A stretch of DNA of 64,000 nucleotides from CBDCVD01 sp965224015 (lineage in GTDB: Bacteria > Pseudomonadota > Alphaproteobacteria > Rhizobiales > CBDCVD01): the NCBI GenBank assembly GCA_965224015.1, contig OZ245032.1, forward strand, positions 3,162,001-3,226,000, written 5' to 3'. The notes under the pieces are model-generated. The model saw nothing but the letters and a program-made list of their open reading frames with translations. It was not told where the DNA came from and did not search any database. Positions 43,148-52,833 of the stretch are shown here, one piece after another. Within the stretch, counting starts at the first letter, position 1. Each line of letters opens with the position of its first letter. The position numbers and the translations under genes are program-made.

Positions 43148-43615
43148 ATGAAGGCAAGATTTCTCGTTCTTGTGGGCACGATCATCGCTGCCGCTATCAC
43201 CGGCTTTTGTACACCCACTTTGGCGCAGGAGCCAATTGCCGCTATCGGTGCGCGGCAGGCGCTGATGAAAAACGTTGGTGCGTCCATGAAAACCGCCGCT
43301 GGAATTGCACGTGGTCAGATCGCCTATGATCCCGTTGTCGCGGAGTTGGCCATGCGGGTGATAAATTCAAGCGCCCATGGTTTCGGCGCCCTGTTTCCTG
43401 AGGGCTCTAATGAGGGATTGAAGACCGAGGCCAGTGCAAAAATCTGGTCGGATCAGGCCGGTTTTGCCGCAAAGGTTGCAAAGTTTCAGGCTGATACGTC
43501 GACAGCTGTAATCCAGGCGAGCAAGGGCCTTGAGGCCTACAAAGCCGCTTTTGGAGCGGTCGCGTCGAACTGCAAGGGTTGTCACGAGGTCTACCGTGTC
43601 AAGCATGAGCACTGA
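43148..43615 (+). CDS. Cytochrome c-prime/c556-like protein
   Basis: The 155-residue product has a signal peptide (FLVLVGTIIAAAITGFCTPTLAQ) and the four-helix cytochrome c' pattern. The early IGARQALMKNVGASM supplies the distal side and the C-terminal CKGCHEVYR binds haem covalently. It is periplasmic. It probably carries electrons or binds small gases. The diheme cytochrome gene follows after 75 bp, suggesting a joint role. Confidence 0.9.
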   Translation: MKARFLVLVGTIIAAAITGFCTPTLAQEPIAAIGARQALMKNVGASMKTAAGIARGQIAYDPVVAELAMRVINSSAHGFGALFPEGSNEGLKTEASAKIWSDQAGFAAKVAKFQADTSTAVIQASKGLEAYKAAFGAVASNCKGCHEVYRVKHEH

Positions 43616-43690
43616 GTGTTAAGCCGGCCTTAGGTCTCCAGCGCTTAAACAGTCCGGGTTCTACAGGCGTGACGGTGTGCGGGATTGATT

Positions 43691-44614
43691 GTGAAAAGGT
43701 GGGTTCTTCTTGCGCTGGGGATGGGTGTTTTGGGCGCCGCTGCTTTTTGGCTACTGACGGCCCCCAGAACCCTGTCCGCGGCGGCGCTGCCTGACCATGT
43801 TGCGGATTTGCAAAACGGTGCCGACATGTTCTATGCCGGCGGTTGTGGCTCCTGCCATGCCAGGCCCGGGGCAAAGGGTGAGGAGAAGAAAAAACTCGCC
43901 GGTGGCCTAGCGCTGAAATCTCCGTTTGGCACTTTTTATGCGCCCAATATCTCGCCTGATCTCGTATACGGTATTGGTGCCTGGTCACCCTTAGAGTTTG
44001 TCAACGCGCTCATGCGTGGTGTCTCTCCCGACGGCCGGCACTATTATCCGGCATTTCCTTACACGTCTTATCATCGCATGGCTTTACGCGACGTGCTTGA
44101 TCTGAAGGCCTATCTGGATACGCTGCCACCGGTCGCATCAACAGTCCCTGCTCATGAGGTGCCGTTTCCCTTCAATATCAGACGGCTTCTGGGCGGGTGG
44201 AAGTTTTTGTATTTTGCTCCTGCGCCCCCCGACGATACGCCCATTGATGCTGAACCTTTAAGCCGCGGCGCTTATCTTGTTACGGGTCCCGGTCATTGCG
44301 GCGAGTGCCACAGTCCGCGTGATGCCCTCGGCGGGGTTATATCTGCGCGCGCCCTGGCGGGGGCTGCTAATCTGGAGGGCGAGGGTATTGTTCCTAACCT
44401 CACCCCCCATGCCGACGGTCTTGGGGCCTGGTCAATCGCGGATATCGCTTATAGTCTGGAGACCGGCTTTACCCCGGAATTTGATTCATTTGGGGGCTCC
44501 ATGGTTGCCGTTCAGGAGAACATGGCCAACCTCTCCAGTGCCGATCGGCAGGCGATTGCGACCTATTTGAAATCCTTGGCTCCGATGGCCAGCACCAAAC
44601 CGGTCGGGAAATAG
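43691..44614 (+). CDS. Diheme cytochrome c, membrane-anchored
   Basis: The product has about 307 residues, starting with GTG (VKRWVLLALGMGVLGAAAFW) or a TTG two codons earlier. The N-terminal hydrophobic segment may stay as an anchor. Two haem motifs CGSCH and CGECH lie in two cytochrome c domains, with likely axial methionines in MRGVSPDGRHYYPAFPY and SMVAVQENMANL regions. Such proteins resemble the cytochrome subunits of alcohol or aldehyde dehydrogenases and act in periplasmic electron transfer. Confidence 0.88.
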   Translation: MKRWVLLALGMGVLGAAAFWLLTAPRTLSAAALPDHVADLQNGADMFYAGGCGSCHARPGAKGEEKKKLAGGLALKSPFGTFYAPNISPDLVYGIGAWSPLEFVNALMRGVSPDGRHYYPAFPYTSYHRMALRDVLDLKAYLDTLPPVASTVPAHEVPFPFNIRRLLGGWKFLYFAPAPPDDTPIDAEPLSRGAYLVTGPGHCGECHSPRDALGGVISARALAGAANLEGEGIVPNLTPHADGLGAWSIADIAYSLETGFTPEFDSFGGSMVAVQENMANLSSADRQAIATYLKSLAPMASTKPVGK

Positions 44615-44751
44615 CCGCAAATCCTGGGTTTTCGTTCAAGGGCGGATGCTTTTTGGTTGTCTCTGAGCCCCAAACGCGGCACTCTCTTGTGCGAATCATA
44701 GGACACCCGCCCGTAGGGGCCGAACAAGCGCAAAATCCAGGAGACGCGATC

Positions 44752-45111
44752 ATGGATGAATTGATTGGAAACATCACCCAGGCTCTGGGCATTGACGAGG
44801 CAACCGCCAAATCAGCCCTTGGCATTATTATGAACTACGTGAAAACCGAAGGCCCCGAGGCGGAAGTCGGGCAGTTGTTGGGCGCGCTGCCTGGTATTGA
44901 CGGCCTCATTGAAGACTCTGGAGCCGGCAGCGGCGGGGGCATGCTCGGAGGCCCCATGGCGGTGATGGCGCAACTGAGCGATGTGGGTGTGGACATGGGC
45001 CAGGTCTCCGGCATTGCCCAGCAACTGGTGGCCTTTGCCAAGGACAAGGTCGGGGACGAGGCCATCGACGCCATTATCGCCCAGGTTCCCGGTATGGACC
45101 AGTTGGCTTAG
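44752..45111 (+). CDS. DUF2267/DUF2780-like small protein
   Basis: The 119-residue protein MDELIGNITQALGIDEATAK, with a central glycine/methionine run (GAGSGGGMLGGPMAVMAQL) and a C-terminal helix (KDKVGDEAIDAIIAQVPGM), fits small helical proteins of the DUF2267/DUF2780 type, function unknown. AGGAG precedes the ATG. polA begins 8 bp later, so both may share a transcript. Confidence 0.65.
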   Translation: MDELIGNITQALGIDEATAKSALGIIMNYVKTEGPEAEVGQLLGALPGIDGLIEDSGAGSGGGMLGGPMAVMAQLSDVGVDMGQVSGIAQQLVAFAKDKVGDEAIDAIIAQVPGMDQLA

Positions 45112-45119
45112 TCCCCTGC

Positions 45120-48023
45120 ATGGTTAAGTCCGCGCCTGTTCATAAACGCAAGATCGACAAGACATCGCACGTCTATTTGGTCGACGGATCGTCGTATATT
45201 TTCCGCGCCTATCACGCCTTGCCGCCGCTTACGCGCAAATCCGATGGCTTGCCCATTGGTGCGGTGGCCGGCTTTTGCAACATGCTGTGGAAGCTGTTGC
45301 GCGACATGGAAGACATGGCCAGGCCCACCCATATTGCGGTGCTGTTCGACACCAGCCGCATGACGTTTCGCAATACGATCTATGAGGCTTATAAAGCCAA
45401 CCGCCCCGAGGCGCCCGAGGACCTGGTTCCGCAATTTCCGCTCATCCGCGACGCCGTGCGCGCCTTTAACGTTGCCTGTCTCGAGCAGGACGGGTTCGAG
45501 GCCGATGATCTGATCGCCACCTACGCGCGCCAGGCCTATGACGCGGGCGCCAAAGTCACCATTGTCGGCTCCGACAAGGACCTGATGCAGCTTGTCAACG
45601 AACGCATCACCATGCTTGACACCATGAAGGACCGGCCCATTCAGGAGCCGCAGGTTCAGGACAAGTTCGGGATCGGTCCCGAGCGGGTCATTGACGTGCA
45701 GGCGCTGGCCGGGGACAGCAGCGACAACGTGCCCGGCGTACCGGGTATCGGTATTAAAACGGCGGCGCTTTTGATCAACGAATACGGTGATCTGGATGCC
45801 TTGTTGGCGCGTGCCGACGAAATCAAACAGAACAAACGGCGTGAGAATCTGCTTGCGTTTGCCGACCAGGCGCGCCTGTCGCGAGATCTGGTGACCCTGC
45901 GCCAGGACGTGCCGGTGGAGCGCCCTGTGGAAAGCCTCGCGGTCACCGCCATTGATATTCAAAAGCTTTTGCATTTCTTTGCGGATATGGAGCTTAATCA
46001 ACTGACCCGGCGCCTGGTGGAGGCGTTTGGCGTCGATGAGGCGGATATTCCGGCACCGAAAACCAAACCAAAGACCAATGGTGTGGCTTCAGTACCAGCC
46101 CTGGATGCGTCCGGCGAGGCTACCCCGGAGCAACGGGCTGCCAGAGCGCTGGCCGAAGTGCAAAAACTTGACGTCGACACCAGCGCTTATGAAACCGTAG
46201 CCAGTATCGACACGCTGGCTGAATGGATAGAAGCGGCAAACGCGCAGGGCTTCGTGGCCCTCGATACAGAGACCAGTTCCCTCGACGGGATGCAAGCGGA
46301 TTTGATCGGCGTATCCCTGGCTCTGGCACCAGGGCGGGCTTGCTATATTCCTATCGCGCACACCAAAGGCGATGACCTGCTGGCCGCGCCGGTCGCGGGG
46401 CAGGTTCCGCTCGCGCAGGCGCTCGCCACCCTCAAGCCCATGCTTGAAGACGACGGCGTTCTCAAAATCGGACAAAACCTGAAATACGATTGGCTGGTTC
46501 TCGCCCAGCACGGGATCACCCTCAGGGCGTATGACGACACCATGTTGATGTCCTATGTGCTCGACTCGGGAAAAGCCAACCATGGCGGCCATGGAATGGA
46601 CGATCTGTCCAGAACGTGGCTAAATCATCAGCCGATTGCGTTTAAGGATCTGTGTGGAACGGGCAAGAATCAGATCGGTTTTGCACAAGTTCCTATCGAC
46701 AAGGCGACGGCCTATGCGGCTGAAGATGCCGATGTGACGTTGCGCCTATGGATGATCCTGCGCCCGCGCCTTGCGGCTGAGGGGGTAACAGGGGTCTATG
46801 AGACGCTGGAGCGCCCCATGGTCGCGACATTGGCAAAAATGGAGCAGCGCGGCGTTAAAGTGGACCGGCAACAGCTTTCGCGCCTTTCCGGGGAGTTGGC
46901 GCAGGCCGCGGCGGCTATTGAGGCTGACATTCACAAATGTGCCGGCGAGACATTTAACGTCGGTTCGCCAAAGCAGATCGGCGAAATTCTGTTCGGCAAG
47001 TTCGGATTGCCTGGGGGCAAGAAAACCAAAACCGGTGCCTGGTCCACAAGCGCATCGGTCATGGAGGACCTGGCCGCCCAGGGTCACGACCTGCCGCAGC
47101 GCATTCTCGACTGGCGAACCCTGAGCAAATTAAAGTCTACCTATACGGACACGCTACCGGATTTTATCAATCCGGTAACAGGGCGGGTGCACACGTCTTT
47201 TGCCCTTGCGGCAACCCCTACGGGGCGGCTGTCGTCCTCGGACCCGAACGTGCAGAACATTCCCGTGCGCACCCGCGAGGGGCGCAAAATCCGCGCCACC
47301 TTCATCGCCGAACCGGGCAACAGGCTCGTCTGTGCGGACTATTCACAAATCGAGTTGCGCGTCCTTGCCCATATTGCCGATATCGTTCCTCTCAAGCAGG
47401 CTTTTGCCGATGGGCTGGACATTCACGCCATGACCGCCTCGGAGATGTTCAACGTGCCTATTGCCGACATGGATCCCATGATACGCCGACGCGCCAAGGC
47501 CATTAACTTTGGTATCATCTATGGCATCTCTGCCTTTGGTCTGGCCAATCAGCTGGGTATTCCGCAAGGGGAGGCGAAGACCTATATCGATACCTATTTC
47601 AAACGTTTCCCCGGTATTCGCACCTATATGGAGGAGACAAAAAAAACGGCCAAAACCCAAGGATACGTGGAAACCCTATTTGGCCGCAAATGCCACTATC
47701 CGGAAATTAATTCAAAGAACCACAATATGCGCGCCTTTATGGAGCGAGCCGCCATCAATGCGCCCATTCAGGGCTCGGCCGCCGACATTATCCGCCGCGC
47801 CATGGTGCGCATGGACGAAGCCCTCGAAAAACACCGGCTTGACGCGCGCATGCTCATGCAGGTCCACGACGAGTTGGTGTTTGAGGTGCGCGAGGATGAT
47901 GTGGACAGATGTCAGCCCGTTATTTGCCAGATTATGGAAGACGCCCCCATGCCAGCATTAAACTTGAGTGTGCCACTGGTGGTCGATACGGGCGCTGCAG
48001 TCTCCTGGGACGAGGCGCATTAG
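45120..48023 (+). CDS. polA: DNA polymerase I
   Basis: The 967-residue enzyme has three domains. The 5'-3' exonuclease (YLVDGSSYIFRAYHALPPLT, DGFEADDLIATYA, GSDKDLMQLV) covers residues 1-300. The 3'-5' proofreading domain keeps its acidic residues (ALDTETSSLDGM, GQNLKYDWLVL, YAAEDADVT). The polymerase domain has motif A DYSQIELRVLAH, motif B RRRAKAINFGIIYGIS and motif C MQVHDELVFEV. It fills gaps and removes RNA primers. It ends with a 4-bp overlap with the convergent transporter ATPase. Confidence 0.97.
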   Translation: MVKSAPVHKRKIDKTSHVYLVDGSSYIFRAYHALPPLTRKSDGLPIGAVAGFCNMLWKLLRDMEDMARPTHIAVLFDTSRMTFRNTIYEAYKANRPEAPEDLVPQFPLIRDAVRAFNVACLEQDGFEADDLIATYARQAYDAGAKVTIVGSDKDLMQLVNERITMLDTMKDRPIQEPQVQDKFGIGPERVIDVQALAGDSSDNVPGVPGIGIKTAALLINEYGDLDALLARADEIKQNKRRENLLAFADQARLSRDLVTLRQDVPVERPVESLAVTAIDIQKLLHFFADMELNQLTRRLVEAFGVDEADIPAPKTKPKTNGVASVPALDASGEATPEQRAARALAEVQKLDVDTSAYETVASIDTLAEWIEAANAQGFVALDTETSSLDGMQADLIGVSLALAPGRACYIPIAHTKGDDLLAAPVAGQVPLAQALATLKPMLEDDGVLKIGQNLKYDWLVLAQHGITLRAYDDTMLMSYVLDSGKANHGGHGMDDLSRTWLNHQPIAFKDLCGTGKNQIGFAQVPIDKATAYAAEDADVTLRLWMILRPRLAAEGVTGVYETLERPMVATLAKMEQRGVKVDRQQLSRLSGELAQAAAAIEADIHKCAGETFNVGSPKQIGEILFGKFGLPGGKKTKTGAWSTSASVMEDLAAQGHDLPQRILDWRTLSKLKSTYTDTLPDFINPVTGRVHTSFALAATPTGRLSSSDPNVQNIPVRTREGRKIRATFIAEPGNRLVCADYSQIELRVLAHIADIVPLKQAFADGLDIHAMTASEMFNVPIADMDPMIRRRAKAINFGIIYGISAFGLANQLGIPQGEAKTYIDTYFKRFPGIRTYMEETKKTAKTQGYVETLFGRKCHYPEINSKNHNMRAFMERAAINAPIQGSAADIIRRAMVRMDEALEKHRLDARMLMQVHDELVFEVREDDVDRCQPVICQIMEDAPMPALNLSVPLVVDTGAAVSWDEAH

Positions 48024-49084
48024 CCCGGCGCCACCGATAACCGGGTTTCGTTAGCATCAAAGACATGGGCGTCACCCACATCAAAAGCCAGGCCGATGGT
48101 GGTGTCCTCGCGGATGCTGGCACCACCGGCGATGCGCACATTAACCGGTTCCATGCCATCAATATCCACATAGGCGAAACTGTCGCCGCCGAGATGTTCG
48201 GCCACCCCCACGGTGCCGGTAAGCATGGCCTCATCGGCCTCGACAACGCGTATATGTTCCGGGCGAACCCCCAAAAAGGCGGCCTCACCTTCAATTCCCG
48301 TCATGGCAATCTGCCTGCCGTCGCCAAGCCGAACCCCGTTCGCTGTTGACGCACAAGGAACAATATTCATCTTCGGTGAGCCGATAAATGTGGCCACGAA
48401 CAGATTGGACGGCTCGCGATACAAATCGAGCGGGGCACCCTGTTGCTGAATAATGCCGGCGTCGAACACCACAATCCGGTCGGCCAGTGTCATGGCCTCC
48501 ACCTGGTCGTGGGTGACATAGATCATGGTTTTGCCGAGCTTTTTGTGCAGCCGGGCGATCTCAATACGCATTTGCACGCGCAAGGCGGCGTCAAGATTGG
48601 AGAGCGGCTCATCAAACAGGAAAGCCGCGGGCTTGCGTACAATAGCGCGGCCGATGGCGACGCGCTGGCGCTGACCACCGGACATTTCCTTTGGCTTGCG
48701 TTCAAGCAGGGGCCCAAGCTGCAGAATATCCGCTGCCTGGTTCACAGCCGCATCCAGCACATGTTTATCGGTTCCGGCGATCTTCAAGCCGAACCCCATG
48801 TTGTCGCGTACCGTCATATGCGGATAGAGCGCATAGGACTGAAATACCATGGCCAGGCCCCGCTCGGCGGCACCAAGGGCGGTGACGTCCTTGCCCTCTA
48901 TCTCTATGCGACCGGAGGTGGCTTCCTCAAGGCCGGAAATCAAACGCAACATGGTTGATTTTCCGCAACCGGAAGGGCCGACAAATACGACGAACTCGCC
49001 TTCGTTGATCTCCAGATCAACGCCCTTGATAACGTGCACTTCGCCAAAAAATTTATGCACATCGATGAGACTGACAGCCCCCAT
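48020..49084 (-). CDS. Sugar ABC transporter ATPase (UgpC/MalK type)
   Basis: The 354-residue product has Walker A FVGPSGCGKSTMLRLISGL, Q-loop, signature MSGGQRQRVAIGRAIV, Walker B AAFLFDEPLSNLD and switch VTHDQVEAMTLADRI. The MalK-like C-terminal regulatory (OB) domain contains LGVRPEHIRV. It energises import by the two permeases at 50345-52833. It is the last gene of the minus-strand operon and overlaps the GH63-like gene by 32 bp. Confidence 0.93.
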   Translation of the reverse strand: MGAVSLIDVHKFFGEVHVIKGVDLEINEGEFVVFVGPSGCGKSTMLRLISGLEEATSGRIEIEGKDVTALGAAERGLAMVFQSYALYPHMTVRDNMGFGLKIAGTDKHVLDAAVNQAADILQLGPLLERKPKEMSGGQRQRVAIGRAIVRKPAAFLFDEPLSNLDAALRVQMRIEIARLHKKLGKTMIYVTHDQVEAMTLADRIVVFDAGIIQQQGAPLDLYREPSNLFVATFIGSPKMNIVPCASTANGVRLGDGRQIAMTGIEGEAAFLGVRPEHIRVVEADEAMLTGTVGVAEHLGGDSFAYVDIDGMEPVNVRIAGGASIREDTTIGLAFDVGDAHVFDANETRLSVAPG

Positions 49085-50339
49085 CGTGACCTCCCGTTTT
49101 TGCTATGTGTTGTAGTCCCCACGTCAGCCAAATGGCGGCTGCCCAGGAAAACGTGCCACCACCACAACCGCGCCCGTCCACGGGACTAAAATATTCCGCA
49201 AATCCGCTTTGCTCCATGAGTGCGCGCGTGTCGTTACGGATGCGCTCGGCCCAGGCGGTTTCCCCGACCTCGTTCAAGCCGGTCGCAATCATAAAGTTCA
49301 TAATCGGCCAAACAGGACCACGCCAGTAGCGGATATGATCAAATGATGCGCTCGCCGGATCAAAACTCGGCACCATGTAGGTCACACGTCTGGAAAACGT
49401 TTCAAGCAGGCAAAGCAATGCATCCATACGGGGGGTAATCCCCGCATAAAGGGCAAGAAAAGTCGCCGAATTGGCACTATCGTGATGAATGCCGGTGCGC
49501 AAGTCCAGGGAGCAATAGGCATTGGCAGAGGGGTTCCAAAGACGCTCAAAGCCAGTTTCAAGGCGATCAATACGCTCATCAATGCCCTTTAGAGGTACAC
49601 CAAGCCGACGCGCCAAGGCTTGCAAATCCCTTTCCGCCCGCAAAAGAATGGCGGTAATGCCCACGTCAGCAACAAAAAACGGACTCTCCATAGCGATGCG
49701 CACTGCATCCCACTGGCGCTCGCGGCCAAAGGCCACCAATGCCAGATAACGGTCGTAGTCCTTCTTTTTTGGCCGCATGTGCATATCGACAAGTGCCGTA
49801 TCACGGCGCTCATAGGTGCCCACACCGCTGATGTCGATAGCATCGCCAGGCAAATCCCAATCAGGCAGATTATCTCGTCCCGATTCCCAAGGGTGGGTAA
49901 TCGCGATGATACCCTGTTTTTCAGGGTCGCGGGCCGCGTGCCACCAGCTGTGCCACGCATCAAGGCGACCTAAATAAGGTCGCGCCCGCTCCGGTTCGCT
50001 TTGGGCCAGCATCCGGATCACGGTGGCCGCCACAGGCGGTTGCGAAATACCGGAACTGGGTAAAGGGCCGTGATTGGCCTGCCACACGTCGGGACCCGGG
50101 AAATACGTCGGCTCGTCAACACGAAAGACAATATGGGGAAGCATTCCGTCTGGCCACTGCGCTTGGAATAAGGTTTCTATCTCAAGCCAGGCGCGCTCCA
50201 GATCAAAAGTGGCAAAGCCAAGAGCCGCAAATACCGAATCCCAGTTCCACTGATAGGGATAAAGATTGTCGGTGGGAACGGTATATCCCCCTCTGTCGTT
50301 ATTGTGCAGAACGGCCTTTGCCTGCTCATCACGTGTCAT
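49053..50339 (-). CDS. GH63-like glycosidase
   Basis: This 428-residue (alpha/alpha)6-barrel glycosidase has NLYPYQWNWDSVFAALGFAT, MLPHIVFRVDEPTYFPGPDV, HPWESGRDNLPDWD (probable acid Asp) and YWRGPVWPIMNFM, and ends with FAEYFSPVDGRGCGGGTFSW. These match the GH63 family, which includes mannosylglycerate and glucosylglycerate hydrolases as well as trehalase-like enzymes. There is no signal peptide, so it acts on substrate after import. Position inside the ABC operon supports a glycoside osmolyte as substrate. The exact sugar is inferred only. Confidence 0.82.
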   Translation of the reverse strand: MTRDEQAKAVLHNNDRGGYTVPTDNLYPYQWNWDSVFAALGFATFDLERAWLEIETLFQAQWPDGMLPHIVFRVDEPTYFPGPDVWQANHGPLPSSGISQPPVAATVIRMLAQSEPERARPYLGRLDAWHSWWHAARDPEKQGIIAITHPWESGRDNLPDWDLPGDAIDISGVGTYERRDTALVDMHMRPKKKDYDRYLALVAFGRERQWDAVRIAMESPFFVADVGITAILLRAERDLQALARRLGVPLKGIDERIDRLETGFERLWNPSANAYCSLDLRTGIHHDSANSATFLALYAGITPRMDALLCLLETFSRRVTYMVPSFDPASASFDHIRYWRGPVWPIMNFMIATGLNEVGETAWAERIRNDTRALMEQSGFAEYFSPVDGRGCGGGTFSWAAAIWLTWGLQHIAKTGGHDGGCQSHRCA

Positions 50340-50344
50340 AAGCC

Positions 50345-51574
50345 TTATCCCTTGACCGATCCTGCAGTCAGGCCGGTAACCAGAAAACGTTCAAACCATA
50401 AGAAAATAACAAGCACGGGTATGGTCACGATCACCGCGCCTGCCATTAAATGCTGTCGCGGCACTTCCGAAGAGTTCAGCGATACCACCGCGCGCGACAG
50501 GGTGAAAATTTCGGGGCTGTCGAGAAACATGAAGGCAAACAGAAACTCGTTCCAGGCAATCATGAACACATAAAGCGCTACCGAAGCGATCGCCGGTAGG
50601 GAAAGCGGCAAGGTGATGCGTCTTATTACCGCCAGGCGTGAGCACCCGTCCATCATTCCGGCCTCTTCCAGCTCAGCTGGCAGGCCGCGAAAGTACCCTT
50701 GCAACATATAAAGAGCGACGGGGATCGTGGTTGCCGGATAGACGATCATCAGGCCGAACAGGCTGTCACGCAGACCCATCTGGCTAAAGACCGCATAGAG
50801 TGGGATTACCAATACAATGGCCGGAACCATGTAGATGAGTATAATGGAACGGGAAAAGGCGAGCCGACCAGGAAACTTGAGACGCGAAATGGCATACGCC
50901 CCCGGTATCGATGCGGCGAGCGTCAGAAACACCGTAACCACCGAAACAAGGGCCGAAATCAGGATGAAACGGCCAAAATCGAAGGTGGTGAACAGCTCAA
51001 TGTAGGAACCGAACAGCGCCGTCAACCCTTGCGACAGATCAATCGAATAGTCGAGCGGATTGACCAACAGTTCCGCCTGTTTTTTAAAGCTGGTCATCAC
51101 CATGGCGTAAAAGGGCAGGAGCACAATGGCCATAAAGAAAACAAAACCAAATCCTTTCAGTCCCCGTATAATGACCTCCTCACTGCGGTATCGGTTAAGA
51201 TGGCGCCAGTCCTTGCCGGAAAACGCCAGGGCCACGGCCCCCACAGTGGCCAGGCCGAGAATCAGAAGCGCCAGGACCGCCGTAAATGGGCGCGCGCCCA
51301 AACCAAGGCCAAGGGGGGCGAAATAGGTCAGCAGGCACAACAGCAATATGTAGACGAGAATGCCTATCGCAAGGCGTAAATAGGGCGAGCGAACCCCATC
51401 GCCAGCAAAGAGCCAGGCCAAGGCGCCCGCAAGACCGGCAATTGTTGCCGCCGGGGCGGTCATTGATGCAGGAATACCGAATACAAGGGTAATACACACC
51501 CCAACGACCACGCAGACAACAAATCCCCAGACAAGGCCGAGAACAGCGCCCAGAGCAAGACCGCGACCCATCAC
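50345..51574 (-). CDS. Sugar ABC transporter permease (MalG type)
   Basis: The 409-residue product has an extra N-terminal region of about four membrane segments (1-120), followed by the usual six-segment permease core. The core carries SYIELFTTFDFGRFIL and the EAA loop EEAGMMDGCSRLAVIRRITLPLSLP. MalG-type permeases are normally about 280 residues, so the extension is unusual. The ATG overlaps the TGA of the MalF-type gene (ATGA). Confidence 0.9.
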   Translation of the reverse strand: MMGRGLALGAVLGLVWGFVVCVVVGVCITLVFGIPASMTAPAATIAGLAGALAWLFAGDGVRSPYLRLAIGILVYILLLCLLTYFAPLGLGLGARPFTAVLALLILGLATVGAVALAFSGKDWRHLNRYRSEEVIIRGLKGFGFVFFMAIVLLPFYAMVMTSFKKQAELLVNPLDYSIDLSQGLTALFGSYIELFTTFDFGRFILISALVSVVTVFLTLAASIPGAYAISRLKFPGRLAFSRSIILIYMVPAIVLVIPLYAVFSQMGLRDSLFGLMIVYPATTIPVALYMLQGYFRGLPAELEEAGMMDGCSRLAVIRRITLPLSLPAIASVALYVFMIAWNEFLFAFMFLDSPEIFTLSRAVVSLNSSEVPRQHLMAGAVIVTIPVLVIFLWFERFLVTGLTAGSVKG

Positions 51575-52833
51575 ATGCCCTCCTCTTTGGGGACAAACTT
51601 GAAGTAAATGGTGACAAACAGGGCCAGCATGAAAAAGATCACCACAGCGACAGCCGCGCCGGCACCGAGATTGGACAGAGCAAAGGCCTGCTCATAGACG
51701 TTGACTGTAAACGTGCGCGTGCCCGAGGCGCCACCTGTTAGCAAAAAGATGTCGTCGAATTTGTTGAACGTCCAGATGAAGCGCAATAAAAACAGGGTAG
51801 AGATAATGCCAACCAACTGCGGCAAGGAGATATGCCAAAATGTTTGAAACGGTGTTGCTCCATCCATCTCCGCGGCTTCGTTTAAATCGGCGGACAGGGA
51901 CTGCATGCGGGCAAGGATGAACAGAAACGCGAGAGGGAAATAGCGCCATGCCTCAAACGCGATAACGGTCCACAGGGCCAGGCCGCGTTTGCCGAGAAAA
52001 TTAATCGCCTCACTGGTCACGCCGGAGCTTTGCAGAATGGCATTCATAGTGCCGGAAAACGGATCAAGCAGGAATATCCACGTAAAGGCTACGGCAATTA
52101 CCGGAGAAACATAGGGAAAGAGGAACAATCCCCGCATGAAGGCGCGTCCTGGAAACGCACTCATCAGCAATTGTGCCGCGAACAGACCCAGAATCAGCGC
52201 TCCCCCCGTGCCGCCGATTGTATAAACAATAGATACCCACAGAACGCTCCAGAACTCGGTGGCATCAAAGACCGTGCGGAAATTATCAAGGGTAAAGTCG
52301 AAGCGGGTTAAGGCGTTCGCGGAGGTTCCGGACACATGCGGCACGGTTTTCTTTGGCGATATCGGCTGCTCGCTAAAGAACGCGTCTTCGGCTACCAGGG
52401 TCAATTGCAGCCGCTGTTGCTTGCGCGGGACCAAGGTGCCGAGATTGCAGTTGAGAAGCGTCCCACGCACCTGGCAGCGCTCATCAATCTGCGCGATCGC
52501 AAGTCCGGGGGGAATCTCATCGCGTAAAACCACGTTGTCCACAGGCGCTTTCGGCGAACTGGAGCGAACCCGGTATTGCACAGAAAAACTGTCACCGACT
52601 TTGGCAACCGTACCGCTGATGCGCTCACGCACCAAGGGCTTGGCGCTGCGCAGATCCGCCAGTGCCACAGGCTTGACGCTGATCCAGAAATTGGCCAGTA
52701 ACGGCACCAGAACGACAAGCAAAACAGCAACAACTGTCGGTGCCAGCATGGCAAAGGCGAGACGCATCTCCCGCTTCTCAATGGGCCCTATGCGTTTGCG
52801 GGCGCGCAGCAAATCCTGCTCAGTAGCCTTCAT
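51571..52833 (-). CDS. Sugar ABC transporter permease (MalF type) with periplasmic insert
   Basis: The 420-residue product has a first membrane segment at about residues 24-50. A periplasmic insert (about 60-175) resembles a DUF11-type beta domain (SFSVQYRVRSSSPKAPVDNV, LRDEIPPGLAI, two cysteines, LGTLVPRKQQRLQLTLVAED). The standard permease core follows, with EAAEMDGATPFQTFWHISLPQLVGI. MalF also has a periplasmic loop that touches the binding protein, but this fold type is different. The start overlaps the lacI stop by 14 bp. Confidence 0.88.
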   Translation of the reverse strand: MKATEQDLLRARKRIGPIEKREMRLAFAMLAPTVVAVLLVVLVPLLANFWISVKPVALADLRSAKPLVRERISGTVAKVGDSFSVQYRVRSSSPKAPVDNVVLRDEIPPGLAIAQIDERCQVRGTLLNCNLGTLVPRKQQRLQLTLVAEDAFFSEQPISPKKTVPHVSGTSANALTRFDFTLDNFRTVFDATEFWSVLWVSIVYTIGGTGGALILGLFAAQLLMSAFPGRAFMRGLFLFPYVSPVIAVAFTWIFLLDPFSGTMNAILQSSGVTSEAINFLGKRGLALWTVIAFEAWRYFPLAFLFILARMQSLSADLNEAAEMDGATPFQTFWHISLPQLVGIISTLFLLRFIWTFNKFDDIFLLTGGASGTRTFTVNVYEQAFALSNLGAGAAVAVVIFFMLALFVTIYFKFVPKEEGM

